Below are positions 1 through 10,877 of a DNA stretch of 64,000 bases, piece after piece; position 1 is the first letter of the stretch; the number at the start of each line of letters is the position of its first letter. The stretch covers positions 3,906,001 through 3,970,000 of the forward strand of contig CAVZII010000005.1 in assembly GCA_963775275.1 (NCBI GenBank). The letters run 5' to 3'. Origin of the DNA: JANWHQ01 sp963775275 (GTDB lineage: Bacteria > Pseudomonadota > Alphaproteobacteria > Caulobacterales > Caulobacteraceae). Made by a program: the position numbers and the translations under genes. Below the pieces are notes generated by a model that saw only the letters and a list, made by a program, of their open reading frames with translations, ran no database searches and was not told the origin of the DNA.

Positions 1-1
1 G

Positions 2-1135
2 GCCGGCATCGGCCACCTGATGACCGCCGTCAACGCGCTCAAGACCTACCAGTTCGAGGAAGACCGCGGCTCCTCGCGGGTGGTCAAGGAGCCCATCGGC
101 GTCGTCGGGTTCGTCACGCCCTGGAACTGGCCGATGAACCAGATCTGCGCCAAGGTCGGCCCCGCCCTGGCCGTGGGCTGCACCGTCGTGCTCAAGCCCT
201 CCGAGATCGCGCCCTTCTCGGGCCAGATCTTCGCCGAGATCGTCGAGGCCGCCGGCGTGCCGCCCGGCGTGTTCAACCTCGTCAACGGCACGGGCCCGGA
301 AGTGGGCGCGGCCCTGTCGGCCCACCCGGATATCGACATGATCTCGATCACCGGCTCGACCCGCGCCGGGATCGACGTGGCCCGCACCGCCGCACCGACC
401 CTGAAGCGCGTGCACCAGGAGCTCGGCGGCAAGTCGCCGAACATCATCCTGGACGATGCCGACCTGGGCAAGACCATCCCGGCCGGCGTCGGCTCGGTGA
501 TGATGAACTCGGGCCAGTCGTGCGTGGCGCCGACCCGCATGCTCGCGCCCAAGGGCAAGGTCGACGAGATCTGCGCGCTCGCCAAGGACGCCGCCGAAAG
601 CTGGATGCCCGGCGATCCCAAGGGCAACGCCCGCATGGGCCCGGTCGTCTCCGAGGCCCAGTGGAACAAGGTCCAGGGCCTGATCAAGAAGGGCCTCGAG
701 GAAGGCGCCGAGCTCGTCACCGGCGGCCCCGGCAAGCCCGAGGGCCTGGAGACCGGCTATTTCGTCAAGCCGACGGTGTTCCGCAACGTCACCAACGACA
801 TGACCATCGCCCGCGAGGAGATCTTCGGGCCGGTGCTCTGCATCCTGGACTACGACACCGTCGACCAGGCCATCGAGATCGGCAACGACACCGAGTACGG
901 CCTCGGCGGCTATGTCTCCAGCGCCGATATCGACAAGGCGCGCGAGGTGGGCCGCGAGATCCGCGCCGGCTACATCAGCCTGAACAACGCCCCGATGGAC
1001 ATCACCGTGCCCTTCGGCGGCTACAAGCACTCCGGCAACGGCCGCGAGTTCGGCGACCACGCCTTCGCCGAGTTCCTCGAGCTGAAGTCGATCCTCGGCT
1101 ACAACCCCGCCGCCCAGGCGGGCGGCGGCCACTAG
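2..1135 (+). CDS. Aldehyde dehydrogenase family protein, 5' end outside window
   Basis: NAD(P)-dependent oxidation of an aldehyde to its carboxylic acid, by family. The reading frame is open to the left edge, so the N-terminus lies outside the window and about 377 residues of a usual 470-500 are present. Seen: the PWNWP segment with the family's conserved Asn, the ELGGKSPNI block with the general-base Glu, the GQSCVAPTR block with the catalytic Cys, and the EEIFGPVL block. An internal ATG at 20 is in frame but falls in the middle of the conserved fold, so it is not the true start. An alpha/beta hydrolase follows 81 bp downstream on the same strand, which fits a small catabolic operon. The substrate cannot be told from sequence. 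Confidence 0.93.
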   Translation, partial: AGIGHLMTAVNALKTYQFEEDRGSSRVVKEPIGVVGFVTPWNWPMNQICAKVGPALAVGCTVVLKPSEIAPFSGQIFAEIVEAAGVPPGVFNLVNGTGPEVGAALSAHPDIDMISITGSTRAGIDVARTAAPTLKRVHQELGGKSPNIILDDADLGKTIPAGVGSVMMNSGQSCVAPTRMLAPKGKVDEICALAKDAAESWMPGDPKGNARMGPVVSEAQWNKVQGLIKKGLEEGAELVTGGPGKPEGLETGYFVKPTVFRNVTNDMTIAREEIFGPVLCILDYDTVDQAIEIGNDTEYGLGGYVSSADIDKAREVGREIRAGYISLNNAPMDITVPFGGYKHSGNGREFGDHAFAEFLELKSILGYNPAAQAGGGH

Positions 1136-1216
1136 CGAAGACACAAGGGGCGGCCCGGACGGGGCCGCCCCTCTCCCTTTCCCGCCAATTCCGGTGATGT
1201 GAAGGAGGCGCATGCG

Positions 1217-1912
1217 ATGGCGACCTTCGTGCTCGTGCACGGCGCCTGGTCGGGCAGCTGGGGCTACACCAAGGTGGCGCGGATGCTGCGCGCCGAAGGC
1301 CACGAGGTCTGGCAGCCGTCGCTGACGGGCCTTGGCGAGCGCTCCCACCTGTCGAGCCCGGCCATCACCTTGTCCACCCACGTCCAGGACGTGGTCGGCG
1401 TGTTCGATTACGAGGACCTGGCCGACGTCATCCTGGTCGGCCACTCCTACGGCGGCATGGTCATCACGGGCGTCTCCTCGCGCTGCGCCGACCAGATCCG
1501 CTCCCTGGTCTATCTGGACGCCTTCCTGCCCGCGAACGGCCAGGCGCTGTGGGACATCGCCGGCGAGCAGGGCCGGGCCATGTACATCGAAGGCCAGAAG
1601 CAGACCCCGGGCCTGATCCCCTTCTCTGGCTTCGCGGCCACGCCCGAGAACCCGGACGCGGCCGCCACACGCCGCCGCAAGCTGGGTCTCCAGCCGCTGC
1701 TGACCCTGACCGAGCCGGTGCAGTTGGACGGCTCAGAGCAGCAGATCAGGAACCGGACCTACATCCTCGCGACCAGGCGGCCGGGCTTTCAGCGCTTCTA
1801 CGACCAGGTCAAGGACGACCCGGCCTGGAAGGCCAAGACCATCGACACCGGCCATGTGGTGATGATGGAGGACCCCGACGGCCTGCTCCGCCTGCTGCTC
1901 GAAGAGGCGTAG
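1217..1912 (+). CDS. Alpha/beta-fold hydrolase (esterase-like)
   Basis: Probable soluble carboxylesterase or related hydrolase of 231 residues. Seen: an N-terminal LVHGAW oxyanion-hole segment, the nucleophile elbow GHSYGG, and a C-terminal GHVVMMEDP segment that supplies the catalytic His. This layout resembles short EstC/salicylate-esterase-like hydrolases. The ATG at 1217 is chosen over an in-frame GTG-type codon at 1199 because a strong GAAGGAGG ribosome binding site (1201-1208) sits eight bases before it and the hydrophobic first strand begins directly after. It lies just downstream of the aldehyde dehydrogenase and converges on the small membrane protein gene. The substrate is unknown. 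Confidence 0.88.
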   Translation: MATFVLVHGAWSGSWGYTKVARMLRAEGHEVWQPSLTGLGERSHLSSPAITLSTHVQDVVGVFDYEDLADVILVGHSYGGMVITGVSSRCADQIRSLVYLDAFLPANGQALWDIAGEQGRAMYIEGQKQTPGLIPFSGFAATPENPDAAATRRRKLGLQPLLTLTEPVQLDGSEQQIRNRTYILATRRPGFQRFYDQVKDDPAWKAKTIDTGHVVMMEDPDGLLRLLLEEA

Positions 1913-1922
1913 CCGTTCGGGC

Positions 1923-2144
1923 CTACTCTGGGCGATCCGACCGGTAGGTCAGCGCCGTCACACCGAGGAAGGCGACGAACAGCAAGATCCGTGACCACAG
2001 GGTGTCGACGGGCGTCATCCCGGGGATCCGGTCCATGCCGAGCTCGCCGACGAGGAGCAGCGCCGTGATCGCCCAGCCCTGCCAGCTCGTGGGGGCGGCG
2101 CCCCATCCTGTCCTGTGCGGTCCAAACCAGCCCGGACGCCGCAT
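1923..2144 (-). CDS. Small two-helix membrane protein downstream of Rieske oxygenase
   Basis: A 73-residue protein of no family I recognise. Two hydrophobic stretches are visible (about residues 24-36 and 51-66), separated by a short loop containing DRIPGMTP, so it is probably an inner-membrane protein. Its ATG lies four bases after the stop of the Rieske oxygenase gene on the same strand, and it ends ten bases from the convergent hydrolase gene, so translational coupling to the oxygenase is likely. The tight packing and membrane-like composition argue for a real gene, but there is no motif to support a function. Confidence 0.55.
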   Translation of the reverse strand: MRRPGWFGPHRTGWGAAPTSWQGWAITALLLVGELGMDRIPGMTPVDTLWSRILLFVAFLGVTALTYRSDRPE

Positions 2145-2148
2145 CCGC

Positions 2149-3219
2149 CTACTCCGCCGCCCGCAGGGGCTCCAGGCTCGAGCCCTCGGCGCGCAGCAGC
2201 CGGTCCACCACCGAGCGCATCAGGTTCGGACCCTGGTCCAGCGACGTGTTGAGCATCTGCACTTCAGGCGCGCCGTCGATCAGCTTCTGCTGCGCCTCGA
2301 TCATCACCCGATCCTCCTCGAAGGCCTTCTCCGCCACGCCGATGAGGATGTCGGCGACCTCGTCGTCCTCGCAGGACCTCGGCCCCCACGAGAAGAACAG
2401 ACGCGTCGTCCGGTCCGTCATCGGCGTCACGGCCTGGCACGAGAAGTTGCCGTGCAGCGGCTCGGTCACCGGTGGCGCGTCGGCCTCCAGCTGCATGGCC
2501 TCGGCCGGATGGAACTCCGAGTGCATCAGCATGACGCCGGGGACCAGATAGTCGTAGTTCAGCCGATTGACCACGCCGCTCGCCGGCTCGCCGCCCTTGA
2601 AGAAGGGGGACGGCGGCGCGTCCGGCGGCCGGGTCTCGGGCGTCCAGCGCTGGACCCTGATTCCCCGCTCCAGCCGGGAGATCTTGGGCAGGTACCTCGC
2701 CCACTCCTCGCCCGTGCCGAATGTCGAGCGGTGCAGAAAGCTCAGGTGCGAGAAGTCGGTCTGGTTGTCGTTGATCAGGAGGTAGTTCGCCGCGAAGTCC
2801 TTGTAGCGCGAGCGCAGCGTCCAGTTCGGGTCGTCCAGCGACTTGGCCTGGGGGATGAGCGCCTCGTCGGCCTTGGCCGGATCGCCCATCCAGACCCAGA
2901 TCCAGCTGTGCTTCTCGACCACCGGGTAGGACCGCACGCAGGCCGTCTGAGGGATCATTTCCTGTCCCGGGATGTCGGTGCACCTTCCAGTCCGGTCGAA
3001 CTTCAGGCCGTGGTAGTTGCAGCGGACATCGTCGCCTTCGATCCGACCCTGCGACAGCGGCGCCAGGCGGTGGACGCAACGGTCGGTCAGGGCGCTGACC
3101 TTGCCCTGGGTGTCACGCCACAGGACCAGAGGCTCGTTGATGATGCTCGTGGCCATGAGCTTGCCCTTGGGCAGCTCGTAGTCCCACCCCGCCACATACC
3201 AGCAGTTGCGGACGTACAT
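2149..3219 (-). CDS. Rieske non-haem iron oxygenase, VanA-like
   Basis: Oxygenase component of a Rieske-type mono/dioxygenase (O-demethylation or hydroxylation of an aromatic or similar compound, by family), 356 residues. Seen: an N-terminal Rieske domain with Cys48-x-His50 and Cys67-x2-His70 as [2Fe-2S] ligands, then the catalytic domain with Asp155, His158 and His163 in a DxxHxxxxH pattern binding mononuclear iron. Length and short inter-domain spacing match the vanillate demethylase (VanA) branch. No cognate reductase (VanB type) lies within the window, so electrons must come from elsewhere. It is divergent from an O-methyltransferase gene and followed at four bases by a tiny membrane protein. 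The substrate is not known. Confidence 0.88.
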   Translation of the reverse strand: MYVRNCWYVAGWDYELPKGKLMATSIINEPLVLWRDTQGKVSALTDRCVHRLAPLSQGRIEGDDVRCNYHGLKFDRTGRCTDIPGQEMIPQTACVRSYPVVEKHSWIWVWMGDPAKADEALIPQAKSLDDPNWTLRSRYKDFAANYLLINDNQTDFSHLSFLHRSTFGTGEEWARYLPKISRLERGIRVQRWTPETRPPDAPPSPFFKGGEPASGVVNRLNYDYLVPGVMLMHSEFHPAEAMQLEADAPPVTEPLHGNFSCQAVTPMTDRTTRLFFSWGPRSCEDDEVADILIGVAEKAFEEDRVMIEAQQKLIDGAPEVQMLNTSLDQGPNLMRSVVDRLLRAEGSSLEPLRAAE

Positions 3220-3369
3220 CCGTTCGCTCCCTGTCGTTCAACCCCTCACCTATGCTCAACCATAGCATGGGCGCTCGCGATTGTTGTGGTCGATCCCGGA
3301 CATCAATCTGCTATGCAATCGCCGCCGTCGGCTGTGTGTGGAGATGCCAGGGTGGGGACGAAAATCGCG
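3220..3369. promoter_or_regulatory. Divergent promoter region with inverted repeat
   Basis: About 150 bp separate the starts of the Rieske oxygenase (-) and the O-methyltransferase (+), so both promoters must lie here. An inverted repeat ATGCT-N7-AGCAT (3252-3268), overlapping CTATG-N6-CATAG (3250-3265), looks like a candidate operator. A related CTATG word recurs at 3311-3315. No regulator gene is adjacent, so the binding protein is unknown. Confidence 0.35.
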
Positions 3370-4380
3370 ATGCCGGCCTTCGACGACCGGCCGATCTGGG
3401 ACGTGTGGCTGTCGGCCTGGTGGATGCCGTCACTGGCGGCGGCGGACGAGCTGGGCCTGTTCGAAGCCCTGGCCGAGCGGCCGGCCACGGCCGAGGAGCT
3501 GGCCGAGCGGATGGACCTCAATCCCTTCGCCATGAAGGCGCTCCTGCCAATGCTCGCATCGCTCGGCCTGCTCGCCGTGTGGCGCAGCCGCTACCAGCTC
3601 ACCGAGCCCAGCCGCATCTATCTGCTGCACGACAGCGGGTTCTATTGGGGCCACGCCTTCACCGTTCATCGCGCGAACCAGGTCACGCGCAACTTCATCC
3701 AGAGCCTGAAGGCCAAGCCGACCGATCCCTCGACCCGGAACGACCGACCCGCCGACGCCTGGGCGGCCGGCGAGGTCGGCGCCGAGATGGCCCGCGGCCT
3801 CACCGCCTTCATGCACAGCCACTCCCTGCCCGCAGCCTTGGGCGTCGCCCAGGTCGGCGATTTCGAGGGGGTCTCCCGCGTCCTGGACGTGGGCGGCGGC
3901 TCCGGCTGCTTCTCCATCGCCCTCGCCCAGGCCCATCCCGAGATGTGCTGCACGATCATGGAGCTTCCCCACGTCGCCGCTCTGGCCAAGGGGTACATCG
4001 CCGACGCCGGCGTGGCCGACCGCGTGGACACCACGGTGGTGGACATGTTTCGCGAAGCTTGGCCAACGGGTTACGACGCAATCTTCATGTCCAACATCGT
4101 TCACGACTGGGACCTGGAGACCAACGCCCTCCTGACCCGTCGCAGTTGCGAGGCGCTGCCGCGAGGCGGACGGATCTATTTCCACGAGATGCTGATCAAC
4201 GATGACGGCACAGGGCCCCTCGCGGCGGCCGGCTACTCCATGCTGATGATCGCCGGCACCATGGGGCGCCAGTACAGCGCCGCCGAACTGGAGCGCCTCC
4301 TCGACGAGGAAGGCTTCGGCGACTTCAAGGTGCAGGACACGTACGGCCACTTCTCCCTGGTCAGCGCGCGCAAGCGCTGA
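3370..4380 (+). CDS. SAM-dependent O-methyltransferase (plant COMT/hydroxyneurosporene type)
   Basis: Transfers a methyl group from S-adenosylmethionine to a hydroxyl of a small, probably aromatic or polyketide, substrate. 336 residues. Seen: an N-terminal winged-helix dimerisation domain (about residues 15-85), the SAM-binding loop VLDVGGGSG (171-179), and the VHDW motif, whose His is the usual catalytic base of this family. The ATG at 3370 is preceded by a purine-rich GTGGGGA. A GTG at 3352 with GGAGA seven bases upstream would add six residues and is a fair alternative. The acyl-CoA dehydrogenase ATG follows eight bases after the stop, so the two are co-transcribed. The product is not predictable. 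Confidence 0.85.
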   Translation: MPAFDDRPIWDVWLSAWWMPSLAAADELGLFEALAERPATAEELAERMDLNPFAMKALLPMLASLGLLAVWRSRYQLTEPSRIYLLHDSGFYWGHAFTVHRANQVTRNFIQSLKAKPTDPSTRNDRPADAWAAGEVGAEMARGLTAFMHSHSLPAALGVAQVGDFEGVSRVLDVGGGSGCFSIALAQAHPEMCCTIMELPHVAALAKGYIADAGVADRVDTTVVDMFREAWPTGYDAIFMSNIVHDWDLETNALLTRRSCEALPRGGRIYFHEMLINDDGTGPLAAAGYSMLMIAGTMGRQYSAAELERLLDEEGFGDFKVQDTYGHFSLVSARKR

Positions 4381-4387
4381 CGTTCGG

Positions 4388-6109
4388 ATGAGCAGCCTCG
4401 TCCCGCCGGCGGACATCGACGCCATCCTGGCCTCGGTCGAGGCCGCGCCCTCGATCGGCCGCCTGCGCGAGCTCATGGACGACGGCGCCGAGGCCGGGCC
4501 GGATATCCTGCGCGCCGTGCTCGAGGAAGCCTCCCGGTTCGCCGAGGGCGTGCTGGCGCCCCTGAACGTGACGGCCGATCGAGCCGGCTGCCGTCTCCAG
4601 GACGGGCGGGTGCGGACGGCCCCGGGGCACGCCGAGGCCTGGCGCGCCTATGTGGACGCCGGCTGGCTCGGGATCGACCAGCCTCCCGAGATCGGCGGCC
4701 AGGGGCTGCCGCTGGTCGCCCTGGCGGCCTGTACCGAGGTCTTCGACCGCGCCAACGTCGCCTTCGGCATGCTGCCGACCGGCCAGCGAGCGGCGGGGCG
4801 GCTGATCGCGGCCCATGCCGAGGAGGCGATCAAGGCCGAATGGCTGCCCAGGCTCGTCAGCGGGGAGTGGGCGGCGACCATCTGCATCTCCGAGCCCGAG
4901 GCCGGATCGGACGTCGGACGCATCCGGACCCTGGCCGATCCGCAGCCCGACGGCGCCTGGCGGATCACCGGCGAAAAGATCTGGATCTCCTACGGCGACC
5001 ACGACCTCGCCGGCCGCATCGGCCACTGTCTCCTGGCCCGCACGCCCGGCGCCCCGCCGGGCGCCGCCGGCCTCAGCCTGTTCCTGGTCCCCGATGTTCT
5101 GGAGGACGGCCGCCGCAACGCCATCGTCGTGCGCCGGATCGAGGAGAAGCTCGGCCTGCACGGCTCGCCCACGTGCGCCCTCGGCCTGGAAGGCGCTCAT
5201 GGCCGGCTCATCGGGTCGCCCGGCCGGGGCCTGGCCCACATCTTCACGATGATCTCGACCATGCGGCTGATGGTGTCGGTCCAGGGACTGGCCCTGGCCG
5301 GGGCGGCGGCGGACGTCGCCCTCGCCTATGCCCAGGAGCGCCGCCAGGGCGGCCCGTCCGACGCGCCCGCCGTCCCGATCATCGAGCATCCGGACGTCAG
5401 GCGGATGCTTCTGGGCCTCGCCGGCCGGGCTCACGCGCTGAGAGGGCTCGTCTTCGCGGCCGCCGTCCAGGCGGATCTCGGGCGGATCGAGACCGATCCC
5501 GACGCCCGCGAGGACGCCCAGGCCCTGGCCGGCTGGCTGCTGCCCATCGCCAAGACCCTGGCGGCGGAAGCCGCGTTCGACGGGGCGAGCGAAGCGCTCC
5601 AGGTCCTGGGCGGCGCGGGCTACGTCAAGGACTGGCCGGTCGAGCAGATGCTGCGCGACAGCCGGGTCTTCGCCGTCTTCGAAGGCGCGAGCGGCATCCA
5701 GGCGCTGGACCTGCTGGCCCGCCGCCTGCGCCGCGACGGAGGCCGGGGCCTCGAGGTCTTCCTGCGGCTGGCGCGCGCCGACGCCGAGCGGCTGGGCGGG
5801 CGCCAGGACGATGACGCCGCCCGGCTGGCGGGCGTCCTCGACCTCCTGGCCGAAGCGGGCGCTCGCCTTGGCCGGGAATCCGGCGTGGAGGCGGCCTATC
5901 CCTTCCTGAAGCTCGCCGGCGCGGCCGCGCTCGGCTGGAGCGCCCTGCGGCTCGGCGCCCTGCCCCTCTCCGGTCCGGCGGGGCGGCGGCTGGCGGCCGC
6001 GAGCCGGTTCGCCCTCTCGGAGCTCGCGATCGCCGCCGCTTCGGAGCATGCGCGTACGCGCCTGCCGGCCGACCGGCTGGCCTTGCTGGACGATCTGCTG
6101 GCCCGCTGA
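4388..6109 (+). CDS. Acyl-CoA dehydrogenase, long DmdC-like form
   Basis: FAD-dependent alpha,beta-dehydrogenation of an acyl-CoA. At 573 residues it is longer than ordinary medium-chain enzymes (about 380-400) and matches the extended branch that includes methylthiopropanoyl-CoA dehydrogenases. Seen: the mixed N-terminal domain, the EPEAGSD flavin/substrate segment, WISYG, and the VFEGASGIQ block near residue 430 containing the family's catalytic Glu. A further helical C-terminal domain follows. It probably forms an operon with the O-methyltransferase upstream (8 bp gap). The chain length and identity of the substrate cannot be inferred; DMSP metabolism should not be assumed from family resemblance alone. 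Confidence 0.87.
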   Translation: MSSLVPPADIDAILASVEAAPSIGRLRELMDDGAEAGPDILRAVLEEASRFAEGVLAPLNVTADRAGCRLQDGRVRTAPGHAEAWRAYVDAGWLGIDQPPEIGGQGLPLVALAACTEVFDRANVAFGMLPTGQRAAGRLIAAHAEEAIKAEWLPRLVSGEWAATICISEPEAGSDVGRIRTLADPQPDGAWRITGEKIWISYGDHDLAGRIGHCLLARTPGAPPGAAGLSLFLVPDVLEDGRRNAIVVRRIEEKLGLHGSPTCALGLEGAHGRLIGSPGRGLAHIFTMISTMRLMVSVQGLALAGAAADVALAYAQERRQGGPSDAPAVPIIEHPDVRRMLLGLAGRAHALRGLVFAAAVQADLGRIETDPDAREDAQALAGWLLPIAKTLAAEAAFDGASEALQVLGGAGYVKDWPVEQMLRDSRVFAVFEGASGIQALDLLARRLRRDGGRGLEVFLRLARADAERLGGRQDDDAARLAGVLDLLAEAGARLGRESGVEAAYPFLKLAGAAALGWSALRLGALPLSGPAGRRLAAASRFALSELAIAAASEHARTRLPADRLALLDDLLAR

Positions 6110-6227
6110 CCCGGCCGCGCAAGGCCAGGGCTCGTTAAACACTTCATGATTGGATGCCTCGTCGGCGATTCGCGCCGACTTGGCGGTGCGCCTTGCGGGC
6201 GGCCGCCGCGAGGGGATGCACCCGCCA

Positions 6228-8182
<1,955 letters not shown>

Positions 8183-8255
8183 CGTCCGCGCCGGCGTAGC
8201 TCCAAGCGGCAGGAACCCGCGCGAACGGCGGGCATTCCGACTGCGGAGGGCTGCA

Positions 8256-10877
8256 TTGGCCGAAAGCAAGCTCAGGACCTACAGGTCCAAGCGCGACTTC
8301 GGGATCACGGTCGAACCGGCCGCCGGCGACGAGGTCAAGCCGTCCGCCCGGCTGAGGTTCGTCGTCCAGAAGCATGCCGCGCGGCGTCTGCACTATGACC
8401 TCCGTCTGGAGTGGGACGGGGTCTTCAAGTCGTGGGCGGCGCCCCGCGGCCCCTCGCTCGATCCACGCCAGAGACGCCTCGCCGTCGAGGTGGAGGACCA
8501 CCCGCTCGCCTACGGCGACTTCGAAGGGACCATTCCCAAGGGCCAGTACGGCGGAGGTACGGTCATGCTGTGGGACCGCGGATATTGGGAGCCCGAGGGC
8601 GATCTGAGCGTCCCGGCTCAGCTGAAGAAGGGGAATCTTGCCGCGCGCTTCCATGGCGAGCGCATGATGGGCGCATGGAACCTGGTCCGCATGGACCGCG
8701 ATCATTCCAAGCGCAACAACTGGCTCCTGATCAAGGCGCGTGACGGCCATGAGCATGAGGGTGATGATGACGCCTTCCTGGAGGCCAACGGCGTTTCGGT
8801 CGCGTCGGGACGCACCATGAGCAGGATCACCCAGGGCAAGGGCCCAAAGCCCAAACCCTTCATGCAGGATGCATCGGTGGCGGCGGACGCGGTCTGGGCG
8901 TCCGAGGATGATATTGATGATCCGCCGGGACCGGCTGCGCATGGCCGCAAGGCCAACCGGCTGCCCGCGTTCGTCGCGCCTCAGCTCTGCCGCCTGGTTC
9001 CGCGCCCGCCTCCCGGCGCTGGCTGGGGCCACGAGATCAAGTTCGACGGCTATCGCCTGGAGCTGCGGGTGGACGCAGGCGAAGCGCGCCTCCTGACCCG
9101 CAAGGGCCTGGACTGGACGGGAAAGTTCCCCGAGATCGCCGAGGACGCCGGCCGGCTGACCGACGGGATCTACGACGGCGAGGCCGTGGCGCTCGACAGC
9201 GAGCGCCGGCCCGACTTCTCCGCCTTGCAGGCGGCGCTGTCGTCCCGGCGCACGGACGGGCTCGTGCTCTTCCTGTTCGACGCGCTGTTCAGCGGCGGCG
9301 AGGATCTGCGCGAGCTGGCGCTCCGGGACCGCAAGGCGCGCCTGAAGGCGGTGATCGAGGCGGCGCCCTCGCCTCGCCTTCGCTACGCCGAGCATTTCGA
9401 GAGCGCGGGCGACGCGGTGCTGAAGTCCGCCTGCGGCATGCACCTGGAGGGCATCGTCTCCAAGCGGCTGGACGCGCCCTACCGCTCGGGCCGCGGCCAG
9501 GACTGGACCAAGGCCAAATGCCGCGGCGGCCAGGAAGTGGTCCTTGCGGGCTGGACCGCCCACAGGGGCCGCGCCTTCAGCTCGCTCATCGCCGGGGTCT
9601 ACCGGGACGGCGCGCTGGTCCACGTGGGCCGGATCGGAACGGGCTTCAGCCGCGACAAGGTTCAGCGGCTCATGCCCGAGCTGAAGCGCGTCGCAGCCAG
9701 GAGCTCCCCGTTCAAGGCGCCGGGGGCGCCGAAGGGCGGACCGGACGTGCATTGGCTGAAGCCGGAGCTCGTCGCCGAGATCGAGTTCGCCGGCTGGACC
9801 GGCGACGGCCGGATCCGCCAGGCGAGCTTCAAGGGTCTGAGGGACGACAAGGCGGCCCGCGAAGTGGTCGCCGAGGGGCCGGCCGCGGAAGCCGACGTCG
9901 AAACCGACGCGGCCCGTCAGGCGGCGGCGGATCCGCCCAAGGCCAAGGCGGCGCCGCGCAGCTCGCCCGGCCCATGCGTCCTCGGCGTCACCGTCACCAA
10001 CCCCGACAAGGCCTACTGGCCGGCGCACGGCGGCGAGGCGGCCGTCTCCAAGCTCGAGCTCGCGCGCTACATCGAGGCCATCGCCGACTGGATGCTGCCG
10101 CACGTGACGGGCCGGCCCTGCTCGCTGGTGCGCATCCCCGAGGGCGTGAACGGCCCGCGCTTCTTCCAGCGCCATGGGGCGGCGGGGACCTCGTCCCTGA
10201 TCACCCTCACGACTGTCGCGGGCGACAGGAAGCCCTATCTGCAGCTCGACAGCCGGGAGGCGCTGATCGCGGCCGTGCAAAGCGGGGCGGCGGAATTCCA
10301 TCCCTGGAACTGCCGCCCCGGCGAGCCGGAGGTCCCCGGCCGGCTGGTCTTCGACCTCGACCCGGCGCCGGACGTCGGCTTCGACGAGGTCGTGGCCGCC
10401 GCGCGCGAGCTGAAGGACCGGCTCGAGGGTCTCGGCCTCGTCCCATTCTGCAAGACGACCGGCGGCAAAGGGCTGCACGTGGTGACCCCGCTGCAGCGCG
10501 CCAGGCTCGACTGGCCCACGGCCAAGGCCTTCACCCGCGAGGTCTGCGCGAGGATGGCCGACGACAGCCCCGACCGCTTCGTCGTGAACATGGCCAAGTC
10601 AAAGCGCGGCGGCAGGATCTTCCTCGACTACCTGAGGAACGATCGCACCTCGACGGCGGTCGCGCCATTGTCGCCGCGGGCGAGGCCAGGGGCGCCGATA
10701 TCGATGCCGCTGACCTGGGGCCAGGCGCGCGCCGGGCTCGACCCGATGCGCTTCACCGTCGGCACAGCGGCGGCGCTGATCGGCAAGAGCGCCGCCTGGG
10801 AGGGCTACGGCGAGGCCGAGCGGCCGCTCGGCGAGGCGGTCAGGCGGCTTTCCCGGTCGCGGCGGAATGCGGCGTGA
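8256..10877 (+). CDS. ligD: ATP-dependent DNA ligase D (NHEJ)
   Basis: Multidomain non-homologous end-joining enzyme, 873 residues. Seen in order: N-terminal 3'-phosphoesterase domain (about 1-170, with HYDLRLEWDG and GQYGGGTVMLWD), ATP-dependent ligase domain (about 240-540, nucleotidyl-acceptor Lys in the EIKFDGYR motif near residue 260), and C-terminal primase/polymerase domain (about 580-873, metal-binding DLD in VFDLDPAP near residue 698, plus TTGGKGLH). Start is TTG at 8256 with CGGAGG seven bases upstream. The 3' end overlaps the convergent sthA gene by 38 bp. LigD normally acts with Ku; the only Ku sequence in the window is the broken copy near 13.5-14.0 kb. Confidence 0.95.
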   Translation: MAESKLRTYRSKRDFGITVEPAAGDEVKPSARLRFVVQKHAARRLHYDLRLEWDGVFKSWAAPRGPSLDPRQRRLAVEVEDHPLAYGDFEGTIPKGQYGGGTVMLWDRGYWEPEGDLSVPAQLKKGNLAARFHGERMMGAWNLVRMDRDHSKRNNWLLIKARDGHEHEGDDDAFLEANGVSVASGRTMSRITQGKGPKPKPFMQDASVAADAVWASEDDIDDPPGPAAHGRKANRLPAFVAPQLCRLVPRPPPGAGWGHEIKFDGYRLELRVDAGEARLLTRKGLDWTGKFPEIAEDAGRLTDGIYDGEAVALDSERRPDFSALQAALSSRRTDGLVLFLFDALFSGGEDLRELALRDRKARLKAVIEAAPSPRLRYAEHFESAGDAVLKSACGMHLEGIVSKRLDAPYRSGRGQDWTKAKCRGGQEVVLAGWTAHRGRAFSSLIAGVYRDGALVHVGRIGTGFSRDKVQRLMPELKRVAARSSPFKAPGAPKGGPDVHWLKPELVAEIEFAGWTGDGRIRQASFKGLRDDKAAREVVAEGPAAEADVETDAARQAAADPPKAKAAPRSSPGPCVLGVTVTNPDKAYWPAHGGEAAVSKLELARYIEAIADWMLPHVTGRPCSLVRIPEGVNGPRFFQRHGAAGTSSLITLTTVAGDRKPYLQLDSREALIAAVQSGAAEFHPWNCRPGEPEVPGRLVFDLDPAPDVGFDEVVAAARELKDRLEGLGLVPFCKTTGGKGLHVVTPLQRARLDWPTAKAFTREVCARMADDSPDRFVVNMAKSKRGGRIFLDYLRNDRTSTAVAPLSPRARPGAPISMPLTWGQARAGLDPMRFTVGTAAALIGKSAAWEGYGEAERPLGEAVRRLSRSRRNAA

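Noticed and set aside
41..735. 229-codon minus-strand frame opposite the aldehyde dehydrogenase
   Set aside because: Antisense shadow of a clear ALDH reading frame.
2002..3351. Open plus-strand frame running into the O-methyltransferase
   Set aside because: It lies antisense to the Rieske oxygenase. Family sequence begins only near 3370.
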